DNA of 64,000 bases from Ruminococcus_G sp964621905 (lineage in GTDB: Bacteria > Bacillota > Clostridia > Lachnospirales > Lachnospiraceae): assembly GCA_964621905.1 (NCBI GenBank), contig CAZUNG010000003.1, positions 225,733-289,732 of the forward strand, written 5' to 3'. Shown piece after piece: positions 52,181-60,768 of this stretch. The notes under the pieces were generated by a model. The model searched no databases and was not told the origin of the DNA. It saw nothing but the letters and a program-made list of their open reading frames with translations. How positions within the stretch are numbered: the stretch's first letter is position 1; the number at the start of each line of letters is the position of its first letter. The position numbers and the translations under genes are program-made.

Positions 52181-53203
52181 ATGAAGAGAAGATTATTAGC
52201 GGTATTACTGACTGCAGGGCTGGTTCTGTCAATGACTGCATGTGGAGGAAAGTCCGATGACAGCACTTCGGGCGGCGCATCAGATGATGCAGCTGCGGAA
52301 GATGCCGGAGGAGACGAGGAGGATGCGGGAGACAGTGCCGGTGCGGCAGATGCAAAAGATATCAGTATTGCCGTCAATCTGAAGACGCTGAACAGTGAGT
52401 ACTGGGGAAATGTAAAGGCGGGATGCGATAAAGCAGCAGAAGAACTTGGCATTGAGGTGACCGTTAATGGGCCGGATGCGGAGAGTGAAATCGCGCAGCA
52501 GGTTACTCAGATCGGTGATCAGCTTGCTCAGGATGTGGATGCCATTATTGTAGCTCCGTGTGATACAGATGCAGTTTCCGGAGCGCTGGAAAGTGTTAAC
52601 GGTAAGATTCCGGTATTCTTCATCGACCAGGATGTGGATTTCCCAGGGAAAACTTCTTTCGTTGGAACAAGCAACGTGGATGCTGCCAAAAAGGGCGGAC
52701 AGTATATCGGGGAAAAAATCGGTAAAGATGCGAAAGTTGTCATTATCTATGGGCAGGAAGGAGAGAGCACATCGAACGCAAGAACACAGGGATACAAAGA
52801 AGGGCTTGCTGAATTCGGGATTGAACCGATCGCCGAGATGTCAGGGAATAACGTGTCCGATACAGCAAAAGCAGCAATGGAAGATCTGCTGACCCGTTTC
52901 AACAATGAAATTGATGCCGTTTTGTGTATGAATGATGACACTGCGATCGGTGCACTGTCGGCGTGCCAGGATGCAGGTGTTGCGGAGAATATCACGATCA
53001 TTGGATTTGATGGAAACCAGTCTGCAATTGAACTGGTTGCAGCAGGGGATCTGGAAGCTACGATTGCGCAGCAGCCGTCTGAGATGGGTTATATTGCCAC
53101 CATGAATGCATACAAAGCAATTAGCGGCGAAACTGTGGAAAAAGAGATACCAATTGACACAATTTTTATCACAAAAGATAATGCTGAGGAATATATGAAA
53201 TAA
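52181..53203 (+). CDS. Sugar-binding lipoprotein (operon 1)
   Basis: Periplasmic-binding-protein 4-type lipoprotein of 340 aa. The lipobox is MTACG. A 40-residue linker rich in Asp, Ala and Gly follows. The ligand-binding domain starts DISIAVNLKTLNSEYWGNVK and has DAVLCMNDDTAIGAL and ITIIGFDGNQ. It is the last gene of the operon, an unusual place, since the binding protein is normally first. Its terminator is split by an insertion element. Confidence 0.92.
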   Translation: MKRRLLAVLLTAGLVLSMTACGGKSDDSTSGGASDDAAAEDAGGDEEDAGDSAGAADAKDISIAVNLKTLNSEYWGNVKAGCDKAAEELGIEVTVNGPDAESEIAQQVTQIGDQLAQDVDAIIVAPCDTDAVSGALESVNGKIPVFFIDQDVDFPGKTSFVGTSNVDAAKKGGQYIGEKIGKDAKVVIIYGQEGESTSNARTQGYKEGLAEFGIEPIAEMSGNNVSDTAKAAMEDLLTRFNNEIDAVLCMNDDTAIGALSACQDAGVAENITIIGFDGNQSAIELVAAGDLEATIAQQPSEMGYIATMNAYKAISGETVEKEIPIDTIFITKDNAEEYMK

Positions 53204-53205
53204 AT

Positions 53206-53230
53206 AAAAAAGAGAGGAATCCCATGATAA
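53206..53230 (+). terminator. Left arm of a terminator split by an IS
   Basis: AAAAAAGAG-A-GGAATCC-C-AT (53206-53225) can pair with ATGGATTCC-G-CTCTTTTTT at 54447-54465, on the other side of the IS3-family element. Put together they form a normal terminator for the upstream operon. Confidence 0.65.
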
Positions 53231-53291
53231 TGGATGTGACCCCAAAAAGTTAGACTTTATTAGCGAGACAGTTTTGGCTGCCTCGCTATTT

Positions 53292-53972
53292 TTATGCAGC
53301 CAGAAGGTTAAGTCTACGCGAATACGCTTTCATTTGATAAGCCCATCCCTGATCTGAATGGAAGGTTCTTCTGTATGGGCAGTCTGATGTAATTTCTATT
53401 GCTTTTTCTAATGCATCCATTACATTTTTAGCAGACGGTTGCTTATCTGTGCCAAAACTAAGTATGTTCACCGGTACACATATCCATAAATGGATCTGAA
53501 TAGAGCTTATGCATAGTCATATGACCTTTTTCATCTACTTCATAGTATTTAAACTCAGTTGTATCAGTCGTTATTTTCTGATGAGGTATGTGGGTATTAA
53601 ATCTTCTTCTGATTCTGTTAGGTGCAACTATTCCAATTTTTCCTTTGTAAGAACTATACTTTCTGCTTCTTCGTGTAAATGATGTTGCCTGAAGTCCGAG
53701 TTTTTGCATGATTCGCTGGACTTTCTTTCTGTTGACAGCATATCCCTGATTACGAAGTTCACCTAACATCCGACGATATCCATAATCCTTATTCAGTTCT
53801 CGAATTTCAAGTATCTTTTCTTCAAGTTCTTTGTCTGGATTTTCTCTGTCAAATCTTTTTTGTCAGTACATGTATGTTGCTTTTGGCATACCTGTATATG
53901 AGAGAAGGTCTTTTAATTTGAACTGTCTTCGAAGACTGTTGATGACTCGTGCCGTTCTCTTATTTTTGCTTC
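53292..53972 (-). pseudogene. Broken IS3-family transposase orfB
   Basis: Reading on the minus strand gives an orfB start (RTARVINSLRRQFKLKDLL), then TGA where relatives have Trp in YMYWQKR, then ELNKDYGYRRMLGELRNQGY and the first catalytic Asp in ITTDTTEF. A one-base shift near 53478 moves to the frame of SFGTDKQPSAKNV and the second Asp in FHSDQGWAYQMKAY. The end is cut at NLLAA, so the DDE Glu is missing. Confidence 0.8.
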
Positions 53973-54386
53973 GCCCTCTAAACGCAGTCTCCTCAGTTCT
54001 TTTAAAAATGCATTCTCTATTCTCAGTTTGAGAAGTTCATCCTCTAATTCTTTTACGTGCTCCGCACTTGTATCAACAGTATTTTCTTCTAATGGTTGAG
54101 TTACCGTCTCTTTTTTTGCTGATCCAAAGTTTTCTTTCGACCTTTCTTATGCGGTCTCAACGCTTCAGGAGCAGCTACGCGAAAGCGATTAACCCAGTTA
54201 ACAATCATACTTGGATTTGTAATACCTTCTTTAAGTGCCAACTCCTGATATGAGACTTCAATTGATAAATATAACTCTACCACATAAAGCTTCTTTTCAA
54301 AAGAGTAAGCATCATTCTTTCGGGAACGCATTAAACCTTCATCACCAAAAGTTTGATAATTATGTATCCATTTCTCATTGAGCCAT
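53913..54386 (-). pseudogene. Broken IS3-family transposase orfA
   Basis: The original start at 54384-54386 has GGAGGT upstream, but the first helix-turn-helix is deleted. The rest reads WIHNYQTFGDEGL and YSFEKKLYVVELYLS with a second helix-turn-helix, then leaves frame at an A7 run near 54115. A leucine-zipper region (VKELEDELLKLRIENAFL) follows in the -1 frame. The A7 run also reads as the slippery sequence A_AAA_AAG. Confidence 0.75.
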
Positions 54387-54446
54387 AAAAATACCGACCT
54401 CCAAATCGTTAGATTTTTGGTCTAACTTTTTGGGGTCGGTACAAAT

Positions 54447-54470
54447 ATGGATTCCGCTCTTTTTTATTTT
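54447..54470 (+). terminator. Right arm of the split terminator
   Basis: ATGGATTCC-G-CTC followed by TTTTTTATTTT is the 3' half of the terminator whose 5' half is at 53206-53225. Confidence 0.6.
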
Positions 54471-54589
54471 TGGCATCAGAATATCCGATTTTCAGCTGTA
54501 ACAGATATAATGAAAGAACCATGGCAGACTGCCAATGAAATGCGATTCTGACAGAGGAGATGGCTCTGTGGAATTGTGTAAAACAGAAA

Positions 54590-55408
54590 TTATTTTGTAG
54601 CTTCTTTCAGTGCACGTACATCCTCTTTCATGATTTCAAAATAATCTGGGTTCAGATGGCGCATCGGTGCCAGTTCATACAGGTTTTCAAGAATAATCCA
54701 CCCCTCGTAATTCTGCTCTTTCAAATAGTCGATGGAACCATAGAAATCGGCAACGCCGGTGCCAATCACGGCATTGGCGATACAGCCCTTCGTGCTGTCT
54801 TTTACATGCAGCTGGCGGCCCATATGCGGATAAATCCCTTTTAACACATCCACTTGTTTGTATTCTGTGAAATATGTATAGTTATCACTGTCGTAGAACA
54901 GTGAGAAATTCTTGCGGTCAACCATATCTACCAGCTGAAGCTGTTTTTCAACACTTAAAGGATTCTCGCATGAAATCTCAATTCCTTTATCTGCAGCATA
55001 GTCGCAGAGATAACGGTATCTTTTGGCGGTCTGCTCCAGCTTTTCTTCCGTATCAGCCAGGCTGGCATTAAAGTTAGAGAAGAACACCATCGGTATTTTC
55101 ATATAGTCTGCTGCATCCACCGCTTTTGTTACCCAGTGATTGACCGTGTCGTACATGGGATCCCCCTCCGGTGTGAAAAACGGAACATTGTCACCGTCGC
55201 TGCATCCGATATTGGGATATTCAATGCCATATTTCTGTTGTGCATCCAGGTATAAATCCTGGATTTTTTTCTGAGACAGGGCCCAGCCGTGTTCATAGCT
55301 GCCAAATTCCAGAGACATTCCATCCAGTCCCATTTCCGATACGATCTGCGGTGCGAAAACGCCGGTTCCCGGAACGCAGAAGTTACAAATCCCCAATTTT
55401 ACATTCAT
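54590..55408 (-). CDS. TIM-barrel sugar isomerase/epimerase
   Basis: Xylose isomerase-like TIM-barrel protein of 272 aa. It begins MNVKLGICNFCVPGTGVFAP. Likely metal ligands are Glu in ISCENPLS, Asp in LFYDSDNYTYF, His in QLHVKD and Glu in WIILENLY. Such enzymes epimerise or isomerise keto-sugars or inosoles. It could act with the dehydrogenase at 51154 on imported polyols, though it is on the other strand. AAAGGAG precedes the ATG. A palindrome at 55479 lies in its promoter. Confidence 0.82.
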   Translation of the reverse strand: MNVKLGICNFCVPGTGVFAPQIVSEMGLDGMSLEFGSYEHGWALSQKKIQDLYLDAQQKYGIEYPNIGCSDGDNVPFFTPEGDPMYDTVNHWVTKAVDAADYMKIPMVFFSNFNASLADTEEKLEQTAKRYRYLCDYAADKGIEISCENPLSVEKQLQLVDMVDRKNFSLFYDSDNYTYFTEYKQVDVLKGIYPHMGRQLHVKDSTKGCIANAVIGTGVADFYGSIDYLKEQNYEGWIILENLYELAPMRHLNPDYFEIMKEDVRALKEATK

Positions 55409-55467
55409 AATAGTTGCTGCTCCTTTCAGATATTCGCCTCTTTTTCGGACGACATATTAATAAGTAT

Positions 55468-55493
55468 ATTATACCTTATTTCAAGCGTTGAAA
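55468..55493 (-). promoter_or_regulatory. LacI-type operator candidate in the isomerase promoter
   Basis: TATAAT on the minus strand (55468-55473) is preceded by TTTCAA-CGC-TTGAAA (55479-55493), a perfect palindrome with a central CG, as in LacI-family operators. It lies between the -10 and the expected -35. The rest of the gap 55494-55698 shows no convincing gene. Confidence 0.5.
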
Positions 55494-55698
55494 GAAGCGA
55501 AAAGTTGGTGTTGGAGGAAAGTGTGCAAGAATTGGAAAGTGCCATTGTGCAGGTTTGTCTGACATGGATTTTTATGATTTTTTGACAGACAGCAAGATCT
55601 GGATCCGGTAGAAACTGACGGCAATTGATCTGGAATAACATTATGAAATACTCTGTGAATTTATGTCTGCGTCATCCTTATATTAGAAAATTCGTTTA

Positions 55699-55727
55699 TT
55701 GTGCTTGTATAGTCTTGATATGTGCTA
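55699..55727 (+). promoter_or_regulatory. AraC-type operator candidate (copy 2 of 3)
   Basis: TTGTGCT-N14-ATGTGCT, half-sites 21 bp apart. The N14 part starts TGTAT, as at 62555. It lies about 93 bp before the binding-protein gene at 55820. Confidence 0.6.
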
Positions 55728-55819
55728 GGAGGTGGAAGTCTAAATAAGTTAAAATTTAAGTATCACTTGAAAACGAACGGCAGCAAGCACAGTAACAGGC
55801 AAAAGGGAGGAAAGTAAAA

Positions 55820-56794
55820 ATGAAAAAACTGGCGGCAATTTTATTGAGTGCGGCACTGGCATTTGCACTGGCAGGATGTCAGGAGGATACCAAAAGTGAC
55901 ACAAAAGGGCAGGAAGAAACGGGAACGTCATCAGAGGAAGGCGCCAACAGTGAAGAATCCAGAAGATATGCACTTTTCCTGGCCAGTGTTCCGAATGAGA
56001 CAACCACTTCAATCCGGGATCAGGCGATAGAGACTGCGAAAGAGATGGGAATCACGGTGGAGGTCTTTATCGGAAATGATGAGCAGGCGACACAGGTAGC
56101 ACAGATTGAGACGTGTATTACGGAAGGATATGACGGTTTGATGATTGAGCCAATCAGCAGCGACGGCTGTCTGTCAGTGATGAAATCTGCAAAAGATGCA
56201 GGAATTGCCATGGTGACAGTTATGCAGGATTGTTCGGATCCCAGTCTTGTGAGTGCGCACATTGGCGCTGACCATGAGGGTGCGGCTGCACTGCAGATGA
56301 AGGAAGTATGCGAAGCACTCGGCGGCAAAGGTAAAATTGCGATTATTGACGGTGTCATGGGATCTACGGGACAGATACAGCTGACAGCGGGATATGATTC
56401 CGTACTGAAAGATTATCCGGATATTGAAGTGATTGAGGAACAGAGCGGAAACTGGATGATTGACGAGGCGATGGACATCACAGAGACATGGCTGCAGAAA
56501 CATGATGATCTTGATGCAATTCTTGGACAGAGTGACCAGATGGCGCTCGGAGCGCTGCAGGCGTGCAAAGATGCAGGCGTCTCCATCAATATTTCCGGGA
56601 GGGACGCACAGACGGCGGCTCTTAAGGAAGTGGAAGCGGGTGACATGTTCGGAACCGTAAGTCAGAGTGCTTATCAGATGGGAGAGATGGCGGTGAAAGT
56701 TCTCTCAGAGGTACTGGACAAAAAACAAGTGGATGAAATATATTTTACGGAAAATGCTTTTGTGACAAAAGATAATGTGGCGGATTACATGTAA
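55820..56794 (+). CDS. Sugar-binding lipoprotein (operon 2)
   Basis: Periplasmic-binding-protein 4-type lipoprotein of 324 aa. The lipobox is ALAGC, followed by a Glu/Ser/Thr linker. The mature domain starts YALFLASVPNETTTSIRDQA and has DAILGQSDQMALGAL near the C-terminal lobe. GGGAGG precedes the ATG. It heads an operon with ATPase, permease and a URO-D gene. The ligand is unknown, but linkage to the URO-D enzyme in one transcript suggests that it is taken up for that enzyme. Confidence 0.92.
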   Translation: MKKLAAILLSAALAFALAGCQEDTKSDTKGQEETGTSSEEGANSEESRRYALFLASVPNETTTSIRDQAIETAKEMGITVEVFIGNDEQATQVAQIETCITEGYDGLMIEPISSDGCLSVMKSAKDAGIAMVTVMQDCSDPSLVSAHIGADHEGAAALQMKEVCEALGGKGKIAIIDGVMGSTGQIQLTAGYDSVLKDYPDIEVIEEQSGNWMIDEAMDITETWLQKHDDLDAILGQSDQMALGALQACKDAGVSINISGRDAQTAALKEVEAGDMFGTVSQSAYQMGEMAVKVLSEVLDKKQVDEIYFTENAFVTKDNVADYM

Positions 56795-56846
56795 AAACTG
56801 GGCGGGATTATTTGCTGCGGCGTTTTCACGTGCAACTGAAAAAATC

Positions 56847-56878
56847 GGATGCCGTAAGATGAAAATTTTACGGCATCC
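56847..56878 (+). other. Intercistronic hairpin after the binding-protein gene
   Basis: GGATGCCGTAA and TTACGGCATCC form an 11-bp perfect stem. No T run follows. It fits mRNA protection or uneven expression, as for the hairpin at 27256. Confidence 0.65.
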
Positions 56879-56940
56879 ATGCTGATTTTGGGGATAACGC
56901 AATACGAAATATTGATTAGGGAAGGTGTGAGAGTGTCAGT

Positions 56941-58446
56941 ATGTCAGAGTATGTATTGGAAATGTTGGATATCGAAAAAAGTTTTCCAGGCATTAAGGTT
57001 TTAAAAGGGGTGAACCTTCGGGTAAGACCGGGGGAAGTCCACGCTCTGATGGGGGAAAACGGAGCAGGGAAGTCCACGCTGATGAAGATCCTGATGGGAA
57101 TATACACTGCAGATGCAGGGACGGTGCTGCTTGACGGAAAACAGGAAAATATAAAAGGACCAAAAAGTGCGATGGAACATGGTATCTCCATGATTCACCA
57201 GGAACTTAATCCGGTGCTCGATATGCAGGTATACGAGAATGTCTACATGGGGCGGGAATTAAAAATCGGCCCCGGTATTGTGAATAAGAAAAAAGAACAA
57301 AGAAAGACACAGAAGCTTTTGGAAACTCTGGGTATTCAGATTCTGGCGTCACAGATGATGCGGGATCTCAGTGTTGCCCAGTGTCAGCTGATTGAGATTG
57401 TAAAAGCCATCTCAATCAATGCCAAACTTGTCATCATGGATGAGCCGACATCGGCGATCACAGACAAAGAAATTGCCACGCTGTTCCAACAGATTGCACA
57501 GCTGAAAAAGAACAAAGTCGCTGTCATTTATATTTCTCATAAGATGGATGAAATCTTTCAAATCTGTGATCATATTACAGTGCTTCGGGATGGAGAATAT
57601 ATCGGGGATGATCAGGCATCCAATCTGAGCCAGGAAAAACTGATCCGCATGATGGTGGGAAGGGAGATCAATGATGTCTATCCCAAATGCCGTGTTCCTA
57701 TTGGAGATGTTGTCTTTGAAGTAAAAAATTTGAATTATCAAAGAAAAGTAAAAGATGTCAGTTTTCAGCTTCATGCCGGAGAGATTCTTGGCATCGCAGG
57801 ACTTGTGGGGGCAGGGCGGAGTGAATTGGCGGAAACGATTTTTGGAATCAGAAAAAAGGACAGCGGTTTTATCTGTAAAGATGGTAAAGAGCTTCACATC
57901 ACACATCCGCGACATGCAATCAAACATAAGATCGCATTGATTACAGAGGACAGAAAATTTACCGGTCTGAATTTGCTGGGTTCTGTAAAAGAAAACATCA
58001 CACTGGCCTGCCTGGCGGATACCATCTCCAAAGGCGGGATGATTTTAAAAGCAAAAGAGGCTGAGCAAGCTGATCAGTATATCAACCAGCTCATGATAAA
58101 AACTCCGACCCGGGATACAACGGCCGGAGATCTGAGCGGGGGAAACCAGCAGAAAGTGGTTGTGGCAAAATGGCTGCTGACAGAACCGGATGTCATGATT
58201 CTGGATGAACCGACAAGAGGGATCGACGTGGGTGCTAAGCGCGATATTTACCTGCTGATTGGAGAACTGGTGAAACAGGGGAAGGGCGTTATCGTCATTT
58301 CTTCCGAGATTCCGGAAATCATGGGGCTGTGTGACAGGGTCATCGTGATGGCGGCGGGAAAGATGACGGGAGAAGTTATGAGAGAAGATTTTACGCAGGA
58401 GCTGATTATGACGTATGCAGCAAAATTTGGGGAGGATGAGCAGTGA
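56941..58446 (+). CDS. Sugar ABC transporter ATPase, RbsA/MglA type (operon 2)
   Basis: Duplicated ATPase of 501 aa, a paralogue of the one at 48637. The first half has Walker A GENGAGKST and Walker B LVIMDEPTSAIT. The second half has the degenerate GLVGAGRSE, the signature LSGGNQQK and VMILDEPTRGIDVG. It overlaps the permease start. It powers uptake of the ligand of the lipoprotein at 55820. Confidence 0.93.
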   Translation: MSEYVLEMLDIEKSFPGIKVLKGVNLRVRPGEVHALMGENGAGKSTLMKILMGIYTADAGTVLLDGKQENIKGPKSAMEHGISMIHQELNPVLDMQVYENVYMGRELKIGPGIVNKKKEQRKTQKLLETLGIQILASQMMRDLSVAQCQLIEIVKAISINAKLVIMDEPTSAITDKEIATLFQQIAQLKKNKVAVIYISHKMDEIFQICDHITVLRDGEYIGDDQASNLSQEKLIRMMVGREINDVYPKCRVPIGDVVFEVKNLNYQRKVKDVSFQLHAGEILGIAGLVGAGRSELAETIFGIRKKDSGFICKDGKELHITHPRHAIKHKIALITEDRKFTGLNLLGSVKENITLACLADTISKGGMILKAKEAEQADQYINQLMIKTPTRDTTAGDLSGGNQQKVVVAKWLLTEPDVMILDEPTRGIDVGAKRDIYLLIGELVKQGKGVIVISSEIPEIMGLCDRVIVMAAGKMTGEVMREDFTQELIMTYAAKFGEDEQ

Positions 58447-59393
58447 TGAAGAGAGTGAACAAAAGCAGTGTGCTGAAAAACTACGGGTTAATTATTATTT
58501 TTCTGGCAGTGGTGATAATCCTGGCAATCATAACACCGACGTTTAGAAAACCCATGAACCTTTTAAATGTGATCAAGCAGGCATCTGTGAATGGAATTCT
58601 GGCTTTCGGAATGATGATTGTGGTGATTACAGCGGGGATTGACCTGTCCATGGGATCGGTTGTGGGATTTTCCGGAGTCTGTGCGGCGCTGTTTGCACAT
58701 CCGGGTGAATATCCTCTGATTCTTTCGGCGCTTGTAGCGCTGACGGCTGGGGCTCTTTTTGGTCTGATCAATGGCATCGGTGTGGCATACGGCGGGCTGC
58801 CCCCGTTTATTATTACACTGGGAACGATGAGTATTGCCCGCGGACTTGCGCTGGTTTTCAGCGGAGGTATTCCGATTATCAATCTGTCAGAGTCTTTTAC
58901 CGGCATGTCGTCAGGATCTCTGGCAGGTGTCCCGTATCTGTCTTTCTATTTCATCGGGACTGCACTGATTTTTGCTTTTGTGCTGAATCAGACGGTATTT
59001 GGCCGCCACGTTTATATGATCGGGGGAAACAGTGTTGCGGCAAAAGTTTCCGGTATCAATGTAAAGGCACATCTCCTGTTGGTCTATACCATCTCCGGTC
59101 TGTGTTCCGGTCTTGCCGGTCTTTTGATGGCGTCCCGGACCAACCAGGGTTCTCCGACGATGGGCGTCTCCTATGAGATGGATGCTGTCACGGCAGCAGT
59201 CATCGGCGGGGTGTCCATGTCGGGAGGATCCGGGAAATGGTATGGCGTTGTGATCGGCGCTCTGCTCATTGCTGTGATTGAAAATGCACTCACAATTTTT
59301 GGCGTGGATCCGAACTGGAAACAGGTAGTAAAAGGCGTGATTATCATCGGTGCCGTGCTGCTCGACGTTAAAAGCAAAGGGGCAGAAGAATAG
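58446..59393 (+). CDS. Sugar ABC permease, RbsC type (operon 2)
   Basis: Permease of 315 aa with about nine hydrophobic spans. It has VVITAGIDLSMGSVVGF and IGGVSMSGGSGKWYGVVIGA, as in RbsC. I placed the start at ATG 58446, which shares one base with the ATPase stop (TGATG). GGGGAGG lies upstream. A GTG three bases earlier is possible. Confidence 0.92.
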   Translation: MKRVNKSSVLKNYGLIIIFLAVVIILAIITPTFRKPMNLLNVIKQASVNGILAFGMMIVVITAGIDLSMGSVVGFSGVCAALFAHPGEYPLILSALVALTAGALFGLINGIGVAYGGLPPFIITLGTMSIARGLALVFSGGIPIINLSESFTGMSSGSLAGVPYLSFYFIGTALIFAFVLNQTVFGRHVYMIGGNSVAAKVSGINVKAHLLLVYTISGLCSGLAGLLMASRTNQGSPTMGVSYEMDAVTAAVIGGVSMSGGSGKWYGVVIGALLIAVIENALTIFGVDPNWKQVVKGVIIIGAVLLDVKSKGAEE

Positions 59394-59446
59394 TTGAGCG
59401 GCAGACAATATGAAAAGAAACATAAATTGATTGTGGAGGATAAAAG

Positions 59447-60670
59447 ATGACGGCAAAAGAAAGAGAGTATAAGACCCTGTGTTTTACCAATGAAGGGCTG
59501 GACAGAGGAGCAAAAGAAGAAACGATGGAACCATGGGATCTGACTGTGGCCAGGTGGGAGGCTTCCGGTCTAAAGTCGGATTTCACGAAAAAAATGAAGA
59601 CGCCGCCAGTGCCGACGGAACTGGGATTTTTACCGAAGGATCGGGAAATAGAGCCGTGGGAACATTATTATATGACGGTCCTTGCGGACGAAGTGTTTGA
59701 GCTGGAGCGGGAAATCGGATATGATCCGCTTGTCCGCATGGCTTTTCGCATTCCGTTCCTGAGCTATGAAGAAGAAGTGCTGGATGAAGACGAAGAAACG
59801 TTTGTACGAAGAGATGTTGACGGATGGCAGCGCAGATACAACAAGCACAGAACAGTCGAGACATCTCTGGATGCCATACCGGTCCGGCCGATCGTCTGGG
59901 ATGAAGAGTCGTGGGAAAAGCATAAAATACATACGCTTGAGGCATACCAAACATACTGCACCGATGAAAATATGGAAAAAATGTACGGAAAATACAGGCT
60001 GATCAGTGAGAGTGGAGAATATCCGATCCGGTTTCGGCTTATGGGTTTTTTCTGGATCCTGCGGGATCTGATGGACAATGAGCCTATGCTGTATGCGTGG
60101 TATGATTATCCGGACATGATCCGGGATATTCACCGTTTTCAGCTGGATCTGTATAAAGAGCAGATGGATAAGATACTGAAAATCGTAAAGCCGGGTGTAC
60201 TGTTCTTTGAGGAGGACCTGAGTGGAAAGACAGGACCGATGATATCTCCGGATACCTTTGATGAATTTCTGCGTCCGTGTTATGAAGAAATGATACCGTT
60301 TCTGAAAGAACGGGGAGTTGGTCATGTGTTTGTGGATACGGATGGTGACTTTACCCGGCTGATTCCGAACTTCATGGAGTCGGGAGTGGATGGTTTCCTG
60401 CCCGTCGATGTCAACGCCGGGGTGGATATCGTAAAGGTGAGAGCGCAGTACCCGACACTGAAGTTTATCGGGGGATTCAATAAATTAGAGCTTTTGAAGG
60501 GACCCGAAGCGATTGACCGGGAGTTCAGACGTCTGGAACCTGTCATCCGGCAGGGCGGGTATCTCTGTGCAATCGATCATCAGGCAGCGCCGGATACCCC
60601 CTGGGAATATTACCAGTACTATGTAAAACGGCTGGGAGAAGTGATGGCAGAGTGCCGGGGCGAAAAATAA
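59447..60670 (+). CDS. URO-D superfamily protein, Asp-variant (copy 4)
   Basis: Protein of 407 aa, a close paralogue of the one at 20347 with long identical blocks (SGEYPIRFRLMGFFW, DLMDNEPMLYAWYDYP, DGFLPVDVNAGVDIV). The zinc-site region reads D297-T-D-G, not HxCG, as in its paralogue. TGGAGG precedes the ATG. It lies 53 bases after the permease and is the last gene of transport operon 2, so it most likely acts on the imported compound. An AraC gene follows. The reaction is unknown. Confidence 0.87.
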   Translation: MTAKEREYKTLCFTNEGLDRGAKEETMEPWDLTVARWEASGLKSDFTKKMKTPPVPTELGFLPKDREIEPWEHYYMTVLADEVFELEREIGYDPLVRMAFRIPFLSYEEEVLDEDEETFVRRDVDGWQRRYNKHRTVETSLDAIPVRPIVWDEESWEKHKIHTLEAYQTYCTDENMEKMYGKYRLISESGEYPIRFRLMGFFWILRDLMDNEPMLYAWYDYPDMIRDIHRFQLDLYKEQMDKILKIVKPGVLFFEEDLSGKTGPMISPDTFDEFLRPCYEEMIPFLKERGVGHVFVDTDGDFTRLIPNFMESGVDGFLPVDVNAGVDIVKVRAQYPTLKFIGGFNKLELLKGPEAIDREFRRLEPVIRQGGYLCAIDHQAAPDTPWEYYQYYVKRLGEVMAECRGEK

Positions 60671-60768
60671 AGTCATAAAAGGTTGCAATCTGTAAAAATT
60701 TTTGTGATAATGTTTATATGAATATCATTTACAAACGATATACTGATAAATGACAGGAGGAAGTTTGC

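Larger units (their letters stand above)
53231..54443 (-). mobile_element. Decayed IS3-family (IS150 group) element
   Basis: The ends carry an 18-bp inverted repeat, GACCCCAAAAAGTTAGAC (left 53238-53255, right 54420-54437 in reverse complement). The transposase genes lie on the minus strand and are damaged. The first has lost its N-terminal part and shifts frame at an A7 run. The second has a stop codon, a frameshift and a C-terminal deletion that removes the catalytic Glu. The element cannot move on its own. No target duplication is evident. It lies in the loop of a host terminator. Confidence 0.85.

Noticed and set aside
55494..55620. Short open frames between the isomerase and the binding-protein gene
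   Set aside because: There is no ribosome binding site, domain or hydrophobic pattern. The region is better explained as promoter DNA.
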